Source: DASYRM01 sp036004405
GTDB taxonomy: Bacteria; Acidobacteriota; Vicinamibacteria; Vicinamibacterales; UBA2999
Reading direction: 5' to 3'
Assembly: GCA_036004405.1 (NCBI GenBank)
Contig: DASYRM010000190.1
Location: 40,057-104,056 of the forward strand
DNA length: 64,000 nucleotides
How positions within the stretch are numbered: position 1 is the stretch's first letter; each line of letters opens with the position of its first letter. The notes beneath the pieces are model-generated. The model was not told where the DNA came from. It saw only the letters and a list, made by a program, of their open reading frames with translations, and searched no databases. The translations under genes and the position numbers were made by a program. Below are positions 8,250 through 16,759 of this stretch, in pieces.

Positions 8250-8481
8250 AGCGGCCCTGAGGTGGCCTCGCGTTATGACACGCCAAGCACATGAGAGGAC
8301 CGAGTGTCTCGGACAAATACGACAAGTGAGTCCGCCCCAGAGTCCCCATTTGGTCGCGAAGGGGGTATGTCGAACCGGCCGTCGGCGAGCTCGTAACGAT
8401 CTGTCGCCCAGTGTTTAAGAGTGCGAGGACGGACTCGAATGACCCTCCAGGCCTAGAGCCCAGAGCCCAAGGCCTTTCCCT
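8250..8481. other. 232-bp convergent spacer, nothing recognised
   Basis: Lies between the ends of the unknown operon and the pirin gene. No strong hairpin, promoter or small ORF could be supported. Confidence 0.4.
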
Positions 8482-9504
8482 TCACGCGCCCGCTTCCTCC
8501 ACTCTCCCATCGGCATGGCGCGCGAACCGTCCGCGCGTGCGCGGATGCACCGGCGCGTGCTCCGGGAACGGCCAGCCGCCGAACTGGGTGCGCCGGTAAT
8601 CCTGAAATGCCTGCTCCAGCTCGGCGCGCGTGTTCATGACGAACGGTCCGTACTGCGCGACCGGCTCGCCGATCGGGCGGCCCTGAAGCAGCAGGATCTC
8701 GGCCGCGCCGTCCACCGCGCGGATCGGCGTGGCCTGATCGGCATGCACCTGAATCGCGGCCGGGCCCGGCACCACGCGGCCTCCCACGTCGAGGGCCTTG
8801 CCGCGGAAGAGATGCAGTGTGCGGATGGTGGCAGCGTCGCGCGCGGGCGGCACAGTCCACGACGCGCCCTCCTCGAGAGCGATCGACCAGATGGCCACGT
8901 CGGCCTCGGGGCGCGCGGCCCACGAATTGGGCGGTGGCGCCAGCGTCTGCAGCCCGTCGAGCGCGCCCGCCATCACGGTGACGGTGACGCCCTTGCCGTT
9001 GGCGTCGCGTTGCACCAGGCGTGGAATGTCCTGATCCCAGAACATCGTGAAGTACGGCGCGACCAGCTTGTCCCGCGCGGGAAGGTTCAACCAGATCTGG
9101 AACAGCTCGAGCTCGTTCGGCTGGTCGCCGTGGAGCAGCGGAAACATCTCGGAGTGCACCACGCCCGCCCCGGCGGTCAGCCACTGCACGTCGCCCATGC
9201 CGAAGCGGGCGGTGGCGCCGAGTGAGTCGGAGTGGTCGATGTAGCCCGTGCGGACGATGGTCACGGTCTCGAATCCGCGGTGCGGGTGCTGCGGGAAGCC
9301 GGGGACGACGTCGCCGTGATACATGCGCCAGCCGTCTTTCCCCTCGAAGTCCTGTCCGATGTCGTGGCCGGCCAGCGGCGCGTCCGGGCCCAGCCGATCG
9401 TTGCCCCGCGGGTAGTGATCGATGTGGTGGACGCAGAAGAGAAACGGGTCTGCAGTCTGCCACCGGGAGCCCAGCGGTGACGTCTGGATGATCGGGTCGC
9501 GCAT
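8482..9504 (-). CDS. pirin family protein
   Basis: 340 residues with the bicupin layout of pirins. The four iron ligands of the N-terminal cupin are visible: H73 and H75 in PQHPHRGFETVT, then H117 and E119 in GVVHSEMF. The 42-residue spacing matches characterised pirins (His56, His58, His101, Glu103 in human pirin). Residues 224-300 form the C-terminal cupin. Known members act as quercetin dioxygenases or redox-sensitive co-regulators; which applies here cannot be told. It is a single gene, divergent from the TIR gene with about 100 bp between the starts. Confidence 0.92.
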   Translation of the reverse strand: MRDPIIQTSPLGSRWQTADPFLFCVHHIDHYPRGNDRLGPDAPLAGHDIGQDFEGKDGWRMYHGDVVPGFPQHPHRGFETVTIVRTGYIDHSDSLGATARFGMGDVQWLTAGAGVVHSEMFPLLHGDQPNELELFQIWLNLPARDKLVAPYFTMFWDQDIPRLVQRDANGKGVTVTVMAGALDGLQTLAPPPNSWAARPEADVAIWSIALEEGASWTVPPARDAATIRTLHLFRGKALDVGGRVVPGPAAIQVHADQATPIRAVDGAAEILLLQGRPIGEPVAQYGPFVMNTRAELEQAFQDYRRTQFGGWPFPEHAPVHPRTRGRFARHADGRVEEAGA

Positions 9505-9570
9505 CCCTCCACCTTATGGCGAGTACGCGAACGTGTGCAACGGGACGGCGGATCGGCTCGACCCGGCCGT

Positions 9571-9576
9571 TATAAT
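9571..9576 (+). promoter_or_regulatory. candidate -10 box TATAAT for the TIR gene
   Basis: A perfect TATAAT 27 bp upstream of the ATG at 9604, with the Shine-Dalgarno-like AGAGGA at 9595-9600 following. No convincing -35 box at 17 bp was seen, so it is only a candidate. Confidence 0.4.
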
Positions 9577-9603
9577 CGGACGCCTCCTCCCCCCAGAGGA
9601 CGC

Positions 9604-11049
9604 ATGGCGGGAACCTTCATCAGCTACCGCCGGGAAGACGCGGCGGGCTACGCCGGGCGCCTGCGCGAGTCGCTCGAGCGCAGGCTGGGCACCGCGCGCG
9701 TGTTCCGGGACGTCGACACGCTCCGCCCGGGTCAGGACTTCGTCCAAGCCATCGAGGCGCGCCTGGCCGACTGCGCGGTCATGCTGGCCGTCATCGGGCG
9801 CGAGTGGACCGGTGCGCGCGATCTGGCCGGCAGCCGGCGCCTCGACGAGCCGTTCGACTTCGTCCGGCTGGAGATTGCGGCGGCGCTGGCGCGGCCCAAC
9901 GTGCTGGTGGTCCCGGTGCTCGTCGAGGGCGCGTCGATGCCCGCCACGAGCGAGCTCCCGGACAACCTCAAGCCGCTGGCCCGGCGGCATGCCGTATCGG
10001 TGCGCGACGAGACCTGGGATGCCGACGTCGATCGGCTCGCGAACGTCGTCGAGACGGCGATGGGCGCCCGTGACCCCTCGCGCGCCGACGCACCGATCTC
10101 AGCGGCCCAGCTGTGGGCCGCGGCGGCGTTGGCTGTAGTGATCGTCGGGCTCTTGGTGTTCAACGGCAGGCGGCCACGGCCCAGCAGCGAGGACGCAGCA
10201 TCCGCAGGCGCGTCCGGCGCCTCGCCGACCGGCGTCGAGGCCCCTGCGGCCGGCAGCACCAGCGGCGGTGGAGCGCCCATCTCCACGGCCGGCGGATCGC
10301 CCTACACGATCGACATCCCGCGCATCGCCGAGGCGGCCTTCGGCGACGTCGTCTACGCGGTGGCGTCTGGCAACGTCGTGATGCGCGGCGACGGTCCGGA
10401 GCTGCGGCTCCGCATCCGGATCATGAACACGGGCCGGTACGACGTGAACTTCTGGGACGATTCGTTCCGGCTGGCGGTCGGCGGCGACGTGCTCAGCCCT
10501 ACGAGCGGCCTCAACTTGTTGGCCCCGGGCAACTCGCTGCGTTACGGCATCATCACGTTCCGCCTGCGCCCGCAGATGCGCAGCGGCGTCTTCCGCATCG
10601 TCAGCAACCAGGAAACGGCCGAGATTCCTCTCGATCTCTCGCCGACCGGCCGCCCCCCGGTGGACGAGCAGGCCGAGATTGCCGATTCGATGGGCCAGGC
10701 CATCCAGGCGGCGGTCGTCCGGGAGCCGGTGACGCTTCACAACGCCGGCGACGTCTCGGCGACGCTGCTGCAGGCCTCGACCCGGCGCTTCGCGAACACG
10801 CTGCGCTTCACCCTGTCGCTCCGCATGTCCAACCGTGGCCGTTACGACGCGCACAGCTCGCAGATCATGATGCGCGTGGAGGCCGGCGGCGAGCAGCGGC
10901 CGCCGTTTCTGTTCCCAAACGAAACGATTGCGGCCGCGGCGACGGCTACCGGCACCGCCGCCTTCGATCTGCCCCCGACCACCACCCGCGCCGTGGTGCG
11001 CACCACGATCGGCGACCAGACTACCGAGAAGAGCTTCGACCTGAAATAG
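9604..11049 (+). CDS. TIR-domain membrane protein with two duplicated extracytoplasmic domains
   Basis: 481 residues from ATG 9604 (AGAGGA 3 nt upstream). Residues 1-150 are a TIR domain: FISYRREDAAGYAGRLRESL at the start, VFRDVDTLRPGQDF (BB-loop region) and FDFVRLEIAAAL, whose Glu aligns with the conserved acidic residue of bacterial TIR domains. A membrane helix spans about 165-183, followed by a 55-residue Ala/Ser/Gly/Pro linker. Two similar beta-rich domains follow at about 245-360 and 375-480, each containing NxGRYD or NRGRYD. The layout is cytoplasmic TIR, one helix, periplasmic sensor. TIR domains can cleave NAD or make nucleotide signals; activity here is untested. Confidence 0.88.
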   Translation: MAGTFISYRREDAAGYAGRLRESLERRLGTARVFRDVDTLRPGQDFVQAIEARLADCAVMLAVIGREWTGARDLAGSRRLDEPFDFVRLEIAAALARPNVLVVPVLVEGASMPATSELPDNLKPLARRHAVSVRDETWDADVDRLANVVETAMGARDPSRADAPISAAQLWAAAALAVVIVGLLVFNGRRPRPSSEDAASAGASGASPTGVEAPAAGSTSGGGAPISTAGGSPYTIDIPRIAEAAFGDVVYAVASGNVVMRGDGPELRLRIRIMNTGRYDVNFWDDSFRLAVGGDVLSPTSGLNLLAPGNSLRYGIITFRLRPQMRSGVFRIVSNQETAEIPLDLSPTGRPPVDEQAEIADSMGQAIQAAVVREPVTLHNAGDVSATLLQASTRRFANTLRFTLSLRMSNRGRYDAHSSQIMMRVEAGGEQRPPFLFPNETIAAAATATGTAAFDLPPTTTRAVVRTTIGDQTTEKSFDLK

Positions 11050-11083
11050 GCGGAGATAGCAGAGAGGGCAGAGAGGGGAAAGC

Positions 11084-11668
11084 CTACTCCGCCCGCCTCA
11101 CCACCAGCATCAGTCCCGACGCCCACGCCATCTTCACGCTCGTGAACTCGCGGCGGCGTTCGATGTCGTCGACCAGCAGCGGCACCTTCGGCGCGTGCCC
11201 TTCGGGCCAGTTGGGCTGTGGCAGCAGGTCGTCGATGACGTAGATCCCGCCCGGCCGAAGCAGTGCCAGCGCCTGGTCGAGGTGGCTGAACTTTCCCGGC
11301 CAGGCATCCGCGTAGATCAGATCGAACTCAGACGGCTCGCGGGCGGCAAGAAACTCGGCGCCGTCGCGAACGTGAAACCGCACGCGGCTGTCGCCGCCGA
11401 GGTGCCGCCGCGCCACGGCCATGACCTGATCGTCGGTATCCACGGTGTCGAGCGTGGAGGCCGCATCCATGCCTGCCAGCAGCCACGCCGTGCCGTGGCC
11501 GGTTCCAGTCCCCAGCTCGAGAAGACGGCCAGCCGGCTTCGACGCCGCAAGCGCCGCAAGCAGCGCGCCGACCTTGGCCTCCGAGATCATCGTGAAGGAC
11601 AGCGCGGCCGTGTCGGCCACGATGCCGGCGAGAGTAGCGGGATGCGAGCGAATCTCCGCGTCGTCCAT
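11084..11668 (-). CDS. SAM-dependent O-methyltransferase
   Basis: 194 residues with a Rossmann methyltransferase fold. Motif I is LLELGTGTGHGTAWLL (about 49-64), the acidic ribose-binding residue is in TLDTVDTDDQ, and DLIYADAWPGKFSH followed by LLRPGGIYVIDDLLPQ resembles catechol O-methyltransferase-like enzymes. The substrate is unknown. It is divergent from the DinB gene, with starts only 27 bp apart, so the two share a promoter region. Confidence 0.85.
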   Translation of the reverse strand: MDDAEIRSHPATLAGIVADTAALSFTMISEAKVGALLAALAASKPAGRLLELGTGTGHGTAWLLAGMDAASTLDTVDTDDQVMAVARRHLGGDSRVRFHVRDGAEFLAAREPSEFDLIYADAWPGKFSHLDQALALLRPGGIYVIDDLLPQPNWPEGHAPKVPLLVDDIERRREFTSVKMAWASGLMLVVRRAE

Positions 11669-11695
11669 GCGTGGCGTGATGATACATTCCGGCTC

Positions 11696-12244
11696 ATGAA
11701 AACCGCGCTGGCTCTCGTCCTCTTTACCGCGTGTGCCACTCCGGTCTTCGCGCAGACTCCGCCGGCGCCCACGACGTCATCGTGGCTGCGCGGCGCCTAC
11801 ACCAACCTCCGCAACTACATCGCGCGCGCCGCCGAGAAGATGCCCGAGGAGCACTACGGCATGCGGCCGGGCACGCAACCCGAGGTCCGCACGTTCGGTC
11901 AGCTGATCGGCCACCTCGCTACCTACAACTATCTGTGGTGCTCGCAGGCCAAAGGCGACAAGAACCCAGTTGCCGGCCAGGACCTCGAAAAGCTCCCGAC
12001 CAAGGCGGCGCTGGTCAAGGCGTTGAACGACGCGCTCGTCTACTGCGACGGTGTGTACGAGGCGCTCACCGACGCCTCAGGGCAGGAACTGCTGACGATC
12101 ACGCAGGAGAACGGCCGCCGCACGCAGTCGCTGCGTCTGAGCCTGCTGATTCTCAACCTTGGCCACAACAACGAGCACTACGGCAACGTGGTGACGTACA
12201 TGCGCATCAAGGACATCGTCCCGCCGTCGTCGGAGCCGCGCTGA
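11696..12244 (+). CDS. secreted DinB-family protein
   Basis: 182 residues. A signal peptide (MKTALALVLFTACATPVFAQ) precedes a DinB four-helix domain. Candidate metal ligands are His in IGHLATYNY and the pair in LGHNNEHYGN, the usual DinB pattern of three histidines. DinB-like proteins bind a divalent metal and include thiol-dependent transferases; an exported version has no defined role. ATG 11696 is set by the signal peptide. The stop is followed immediately by a composite palindrome at 12249. Confidence 0.85.
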   Translation: MKTALALVLFTACATPVFAQTPPAPTTSSWLRGAYTNLRNYIARAAEKMPEEHYGMRPGTQPEVRTFGQLIGHLATYNYLWCSQAKGDKNPVAGQDLEKLPTKAALVKALNDALVYCDGVYEALTDASGQELLTITQENGRRTQSLRLSLLILNLGHNNEHYGNVVTYMRIKDIVPPSSEPR

Positions 12245-12248
12245 GATG

Positions 12249-12308
12249 TACGTAGAGGCGCACCTTCAGGTGCGCCTGCAGGCGGACCTAAAGGTCCGCC
12301 TCTACGTA
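12249..12308. repeat. composite palindrome: two hairpins inside an outer inverted repeat
   Basis: The outer arms TACGTAGAGGCG...CGCCTCTACGTA enclose two adjacent hairpins: GCGCACC-TTCA-GGTGCGC and GGCGGACC-TAAA-GGTCCGCC. It lies between the convergent DinB and RND genes. The same element occurs in opposite orientation at 18888-18950 with different loops. It may act as a bidirectional terminator, though no T-run is present. Confidence 0.85.
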
Positions 12309-12327
12309 CGTGGCTCGCCGGAAGAAC

Positions 12328-12347
12328 GGGCCGCCTGAAGGCGGCCC
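12328..12347. repeat. 20-bp palindrome GGGCCGCC-TGAA-GGCGGCCC
   Basis: One of seven identical copies in the window (either strand). It directly abuts the TAG stop of the RND permease (complement of 12348-12350), which itself lies in the flanking CTACGTACGT. Confidence 0.85.
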
Positions 12348-15300
12348 CTACGTACGTGGTTCGACGGCGTGGAGCGCCATCGCGCCGCCTTCGGCAGGTG
12401 ACGGCACGGGATGCGCCTCGACGGGTGCCGGGCGCGTGGCCGGCTCGCGGCGACGCGCGAGCCGCAGGCGCAGCCCCTCGATGTAGGTGTAGTAGACCGG
12501 CGTGATGTAGAGCGTCAGCAGCTGCGACACGATCAGGCCGCCGACGACCGCCAACCCGAGCGGCCGCCGCGATTCGGCGCCGGCGCCGAGCCCCATCGCG
12601 ATCGGCAGCGTGCCCACGAGCGCCGCCATCGTCGTCATCATGATCGGGCGGAACCGCACGAGGCAGGCTTCGTGAATCGCCTCGGTCGGCGTCTTCCCGA
12701 GCTTCTGCGCCTCGACGGCAAAGTCCACCATCATGATGCCGTTCTTCTTCACCAGCCCCACGAGCATGATCACGCCGACGAACGCGTAGAGGTTCAGCTC
12801 GACTTTGAAGATCATCAGCGTGAGCAGCGCGCCGAGGCCGGCCGCCGGCAGGCCCGAGAGAATCGTCAGCGGGTGCGTGAAGCTCTCGTAGAGCACGCCG
12901 AGCACGATGTAGATGACGACGATGGCCATCAACAACACGAGGCCGAGGCCGCGGAAGGAGTCCTGAAAGGCCTGCGCCGTGCCCTGGAACGCCAGCGTCA
13001 CCGACGACGGCAGCGTCTCGGCGGCTGTCGTCTGAATCTGCGTTACGGCGTCGCCGAGCGCGAATCCGGGGCGCAGGTTGAAGCCGATCGTCACCGACGG
13101 CAGCTGGCCGAAGTGGTTGACTTGCGTCGGACCAACGTCGGTCCGCAGACGCGCGACCGACTCGAGTGGGATGAGGCGCCCGTTACTCGACCGGACGTAG
13201 AGCGCCGACATCGCCGCCGGATCGTTCTGGAACTTCGGATCGACGCGCAGGATGACCTGGTACTGGTTGTTCGGCGCGAAGATCTGCGAGACCTGGCGCG
13301 TACCGTAGGCGTTGTAGAGTGCGCTCTCGACCTGCGTCGCGGTGAGGCCGAGTGTGGACAGCTTGTCGCGGTCCATCTCCACCTGCACCTGCGGATTGTT
13401 CAGGAGCAGGTCGCTGTTCACGTCCTCGAAGCCCGGCATCTGGCGCACCTTGGCCTCGAGCACCGGCGCCCACTTGTAGAGCTCGGCGGTGTCGGTGTCC
13501 TGCATCGTGAACTGGTAGAGCGCGCGCTGTGCGCCTCCACCGCCACCCAGGTTGATCGGCGGCTGGTTCACCATGAACACGCGCACGCCAGGGATCTGTG
13601 CCAGAACGGGCCGCAGCCGCGCGATCACCTGGTCCACGGTCTCGGGCCGCTGGTTGCGCGGCTTCAGCTCCACGAACATGCGCCCCTGATTCGAGCCGCC
13701 GGTGGCGTTGTTGCCGATCGGACCGACGTTCGAGCTGGCGCCGAGCACGTTCGGATCGTTGACGACGATGTCGGCCACCTGCTTCTGATGCCGCACCATC
13801 TCATCGAAGCTGATGCCCTGCGCGCCTTCGGTGTTGACGTTGAAGCGCCCCTGGTCCTCGCTCGGCAGAAACCCCTTCGGCACCAGGCCGAACATGTAAA
13901 TCGTGGCGGCGAGCAGCGCGAACGAGACGAGCATGGTGACGGCGCGGAACCGCAGCGTCCCGGCCAGCGTGATGTCGTAGAGCCGCCGCCAGGCGTCGAA
14001 CACACGCTCGAACGCGTTGTAGACAGAGCCGTGCTCGTGCGGCGGCCTCAGGAAGCGGCTGCACAGCATCGGCGTCAGGCTGATGGCCACGAAGCCCGAC
14101 ACCAGAATGGCGGCGGCAATGGTGACGGCGAACTCGTGCAGCAGGCGGCCGACGATGCCGCCCATGAACAGCACCGGGATGAACACCGCCACCAGCGACA
14201 GCGTCATCGAGAGAATCGTGAACGCCACCTCTCGCGACCCGTCGTAGGCCGCCTGCATCGGCGGCTTGCCCATTTCCATGTGCCGGACGATGTTCTCCAG
14301 CATCACGATGGCGTCGTCCACGACGAACCCCACCGACAGCGTCAGCGCCATCAGCGACAGGTTGTCCAGGCTGTAGCCCAGCAGATACATCACCGAGAAC
14401 GTGCCGACGAGCGATCCTGGCAGCGCCAGGCTGGGGATGATAGTGGCCGACAGGTTCCGCAGGAACAGGAAGATCACCAGGATCACCAGCCCCACGGTGA
14501 CGAGCAGCGTCAGCTTGACGTCGTGCACCGACTCCTTGATGGTGATCGACCGGTCGCTGCGGACGTCGAGGTTCACCGAGGCCGGCAGCTGCTCCTTGAT
14601 GGCCGGCAGCAGCGTCTTGATGGCGTCCACCACCTGCACCACGTTGGTGCCGGGCTGCTTCATGATCGACAGGTAGACGCAGCGCTCGCCGTTCTGCCAG
14701 CTCGCCGTCTTGTCGTTCTCGACGCCGTCGAAGACGTGCGCCACCTCGTCGAGCCGCACCGGGTTGCCGCCGCGGTAGGCGATGATGGTCGGCCCATACG
14801 CGGAGGCGCGCATCAACTGCCCGTTGGTCTGCACCGTGAAGGTCTTCTCGCCGTAGATGGTGCCGGTCGGCAGGTTCGAATTGGCGCTCTGCACCGCCGA
14901 CGCCACCTCGTCGATGCCGAGCGACCGGGAGGCCAGCGCGCGCGGGTCGACATCGATGCGCACCGCGTACTTCTGCGAGCCGAACACGTTCACCTGCGCC
15001 ACGCCGTTGACCATCGAGATGCGCTGGCCGATGGTGGACTGCGCGATCTCATCGAGGGTCGACAGCGGCAGCGTCGGCGAGCGCAGGATGATGAAGAAGA
15101 TCGACTGGTCGGCGGGGTTGACCTTCTGATACGACGGCGGCGACGGCATCTGCGGCGGCAGCTGCCGCGACGCGCGCCCGATCATCGACTGCACGTCCTG
15201 CGCGGCGGCGTCGATGTTGCGGCTCAGGTCGAACTGGAGCGTGATGTCGGTGCCGCCCTGGGTGCTGGACGAGTTGATGCTGGTGAGGCCGGGAATGGCG

Positions 15301-15515
15301 GCGAACTGCTTTTCGAGCGGCAGCGCCACCGACGACGCCATGGTCTCGGGACTGGCGCCGGGCAGCGCCGCCGACACGCGGATCGTCGGGAAGTCCACAC
15401 TCGGCAGGTCGGCGACCGGCAGCTCCTGGTACGACAGCGTGCCGAACACCAGGATGCCGAGGATGAGCAGGGTCGTGGTAACCGGACGGGCGATGAACAC
15501 CGACGACAGGTTCAT
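12348..15515 (-). CDS. RND efflux pump inner-membrane permease (AcrB/MdtB-C type)
   Basis: 1055 residues, normal for HAE-1 RND pumps. An N-terminal helix (FIARPVTTTLLILGILVFG) is followed by two repeats of a large periplasmic domain and six-helix membrane bundles. The proton-relay aspartate pair is D400-D401 in VGFVVDDAIVMLENIV. The porter region reads QNDPAAMSALYVRSSNGRLIPL. It exports drugs, dyes or other amphipaths by proton antiport as a trimer with the adaptor encoded 5 bp upstream. The outer-membrane channel gene is not in the window. Its last codons and stop (VEPRT) lie in a palindrome flank. Confidence 0.95.
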   Translation of the reverse strand: MNLSSVFIARPVTTTLLILGILVFGTLSYQELPVADLPSVDFPTIRVSAALPGASPETMASSVALPLEKQFAAIPGLTSINSSSTQGGTDITLQFDLSRNIDAAAQDVQSMIGRASRQLPPQMPSPPSYQKVNPADQSIFFIILRSPTLPLSTLDEIAQSTIGQRISMVNGVAQVNVFGSQKYAVRIDVDPRALASRSLGIDEVASAVQSANSNLPTGTIYGEKTFTVQTNGQLMRASAYGPTIIAYRGGNPVRLDEVAHVFDGVENDKTASWQNGERCVYLSIMKQPGTNVVQVVDAIKTLLPAIKEQLPASVNLDVRSDRSITIKESVHDVKLTLLVTVGLVILVIFLFLRNLSATIIPSLALPGSLVGTFSVMYLLGYSLDNLSLMALTLSVGFVVDDAIVMLENIVRHMEMGKPPMQAAYDGSREVAFTILSMTLSLVAVFIPVLFMGGIVGRLLHEFAVTIAAAILVSGFVAISLTPMLCSRFLRPPHEHGSVYNAFERVFDAWRRLYDITLAGTLRFRAVTMLVSFALLAATIYMFGLVPKGFLPSEDQGRFNVNTEGAQGISFDEMVRHQKQVADIVVNDPNVLGASSNVGPIGNNATGGSNQGRMFVELKPRNQRPETVDQVIARLRPVLAQIPGVRVFMVNQPPINLGGGGGAQRALYQFTMQDTDTAELYKWAPVLEAKVRQMPGFEDVNSDLLLNNPQVQVEMDRDKLSTLGLTATQVESALYNAYGTRQVSQIFAPNNQYQVILRVDPKFQNDPAAMSALYVRSSNGRLIPLESVARLRTDVGPTQVNHFGQLPSVTIGFNLRPGFALGDAVTQIQTTAAETLPSSVTLAFQGTAQAFQDSFRGLGLVLLMAIVVIYIVLGVLYESFTHPLTILSGLPAAGLGALLTLMIFKVELNLYAFVGVIMLVGLVKKNGIMMVDFAVEAQKLGKTPTEAIHEACLVRFRPIMMTTMAALVGTLPIAMGLGAGAESRRPLGLAVVGGLIVSQLLTLYITPVYYTYIEGLRLRLARRREPATRPAPVEAHPVPSPAEGGAMALHAVEPRT

Positions 15516-15520
15516 GGCCC

Positions 15521-16684
15521 TCAGTCTCCCGAGCGAGTGGTGTCGCGGGCGTCCTGACCCTTGACCGAGATCTTCGAGCCGGGCACCAGACGGAGCTGGC
15601 CATCGGTGACCACCGTCTCACCGGGCTCGAGCCCGCTCGCAATCACCGTCTCGGCCGCGGCGGTGCGCGTGACGATGACGTTGCGCAGCTCCACTGTCTG
15701 ATCCGGCTTCACCACGAACACGAAGGGCCCCTGCTGGCCGGCCTGCACGGCCTGGGTGGACACCACGGTGGCGTTCTTCTCGGTGGTCAGCTCCACCGTA
15801 ACGTTGACGTACTGGCCGGGCCACAGGCGGCGGTCGGCATTCGGGAACGTGCCCTTCACCTTGATCGTGCCGGTGGCCGGATCCACGGAGTTGTCGATGA
15901 ACGAGATGCGGCCAACGGCGGGCGGCGCGTCGTCGTTGGGCGGGCTGGCCAGGACGCGCAGCGCACCGCGCGCCATGAATCGCTTCAGCTCCGGCAGCCG
16001 CGCTTCCGGAATCGAGAATGCCACCTGGATCGGCATGATCTGATTGATCACGACGAGCGCGGCGCTGTCGTTCGCGCGCACCAGATTGCCCTCGTGCACC
16101 ATCAGCGCACCGGTCCGGCCGGTGAGGGGCGCGTTGATCGTCGCGTATTCGAGCTGCACCTTCGCGTTCTCGATCGCGGCGCGATCGGCGGCCACGGTGG
16201 CGTTGAGCGCGCTCAATGACGCCTTCGACGTATCGAGGTCCGCGCGCGCGGCGATGCCGCGATCGGCCAGATCCTGAAACCGCTTGGTCGTCGCGGCGGC
16301 GTTGGCGGCCGACGCTTCATCGCGTGCGAGGTTGGCCTGCGCCTGCTCCAGCGCGGCTTCGAGCGGCCGCTTGTCGATCGCGAAGAGCAGCTGCCCCTTG
16401 GTGACCTCGTCGCCTTCGGTGAAATTGACGGACATGAGCTGGCCGGTGGTCTGCGAGCGGATCGACACGGTGGAAACCGGCTCGGCCGAACCGATGACGC
16501 CGATCTCGACGGGCATTGACTTCTGGACCACGGACGCGGTGGTCACGGGCACCGCTCCCGGCCCGCCCGCGCGCCCGCCTCGGCCGCCAGCAGGAGCGGC
16601 GCCTGGCGCGGGCTCACTCGAGCAGCCGGCGAGCGCGATTACCCCGGCTGCAACGCCCGCAATTGCCAGTCTTCCAACACCCAT
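15521..16684 (-). CDS. RND efflux periplasmic adaptor, lipoprotein (AcrA/MdtA type)
   Basis: 387 residues. The signal sequence ends in the lipobox LAGC (Cys 21), so the protein is anchored to a membrane by lipid. A Gly/Arg/Pro-rich linker precedes a split biotinyl-lipoyl domain (SIRSQTTGQLMSVNFTEGDE and YATINAPLTGRTGALMVHEG), an alpha-hairpin at about 100-175, and beta-barrel and membrane-proximal domains (GTIKVKGTFPNADRRLWPGQ). It bridges the permease to an outer-membrane channel. First gene of a two-gene operon with the permease. Confidence 0.95.
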   Translation of the reverse strand: MGVGRLAIAGVAAGVIALAGCSSEPAPGAAPAGGRGGRAGGPGAVPVTTASVVQKSMPVEIGVIGSAEPVSTVSIRSQTTGQLMSVNFTEGDEVTKGQLLFAIDKRPLEAALEQAQANLARDEASAANAAATTKRFQDLADRGIAARADLDTSKASLSALNATVAADRAAIENAKVQLEYATINAPLTGRTGALMVHEGNLVRANDSAALVVINQIMPIQVAFSIPEARLPELKRFMARGALRVLASPPNDDAPPAVGRISFIDNSVDPATGTIKVKGTFPNADRRLWPGQYVNVTVELTTEKNATVVSTQAVQAGQQGPFVFVVKPDQTVELRNVIVTRTAAAETVIASGLEPGETVVTDGQLRLVPGSKISVKGQDARDTTRSGD

Positions 16685-16759
16685 GTACGCAGGTCCCCCA
16701 CACGCCTCGGAACGGGTTCGATCTTAGTCCGAGACCTTGGGCTGAATGTTAAAGAGTTG

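Noticed and set aside
12249..12359. Rho-independent terminator
   Set aside because: Stable hairpins are present but no U-tract follows in either direction; kept as repeat instead.
12411..15557. 1048-codon open frame on the plus strand
   Set aside because: Antisense shadow of the RND permease; sequence is His/Arg/Asp-rich low quality with no motifs. High GC codon bias keeps the complement open.
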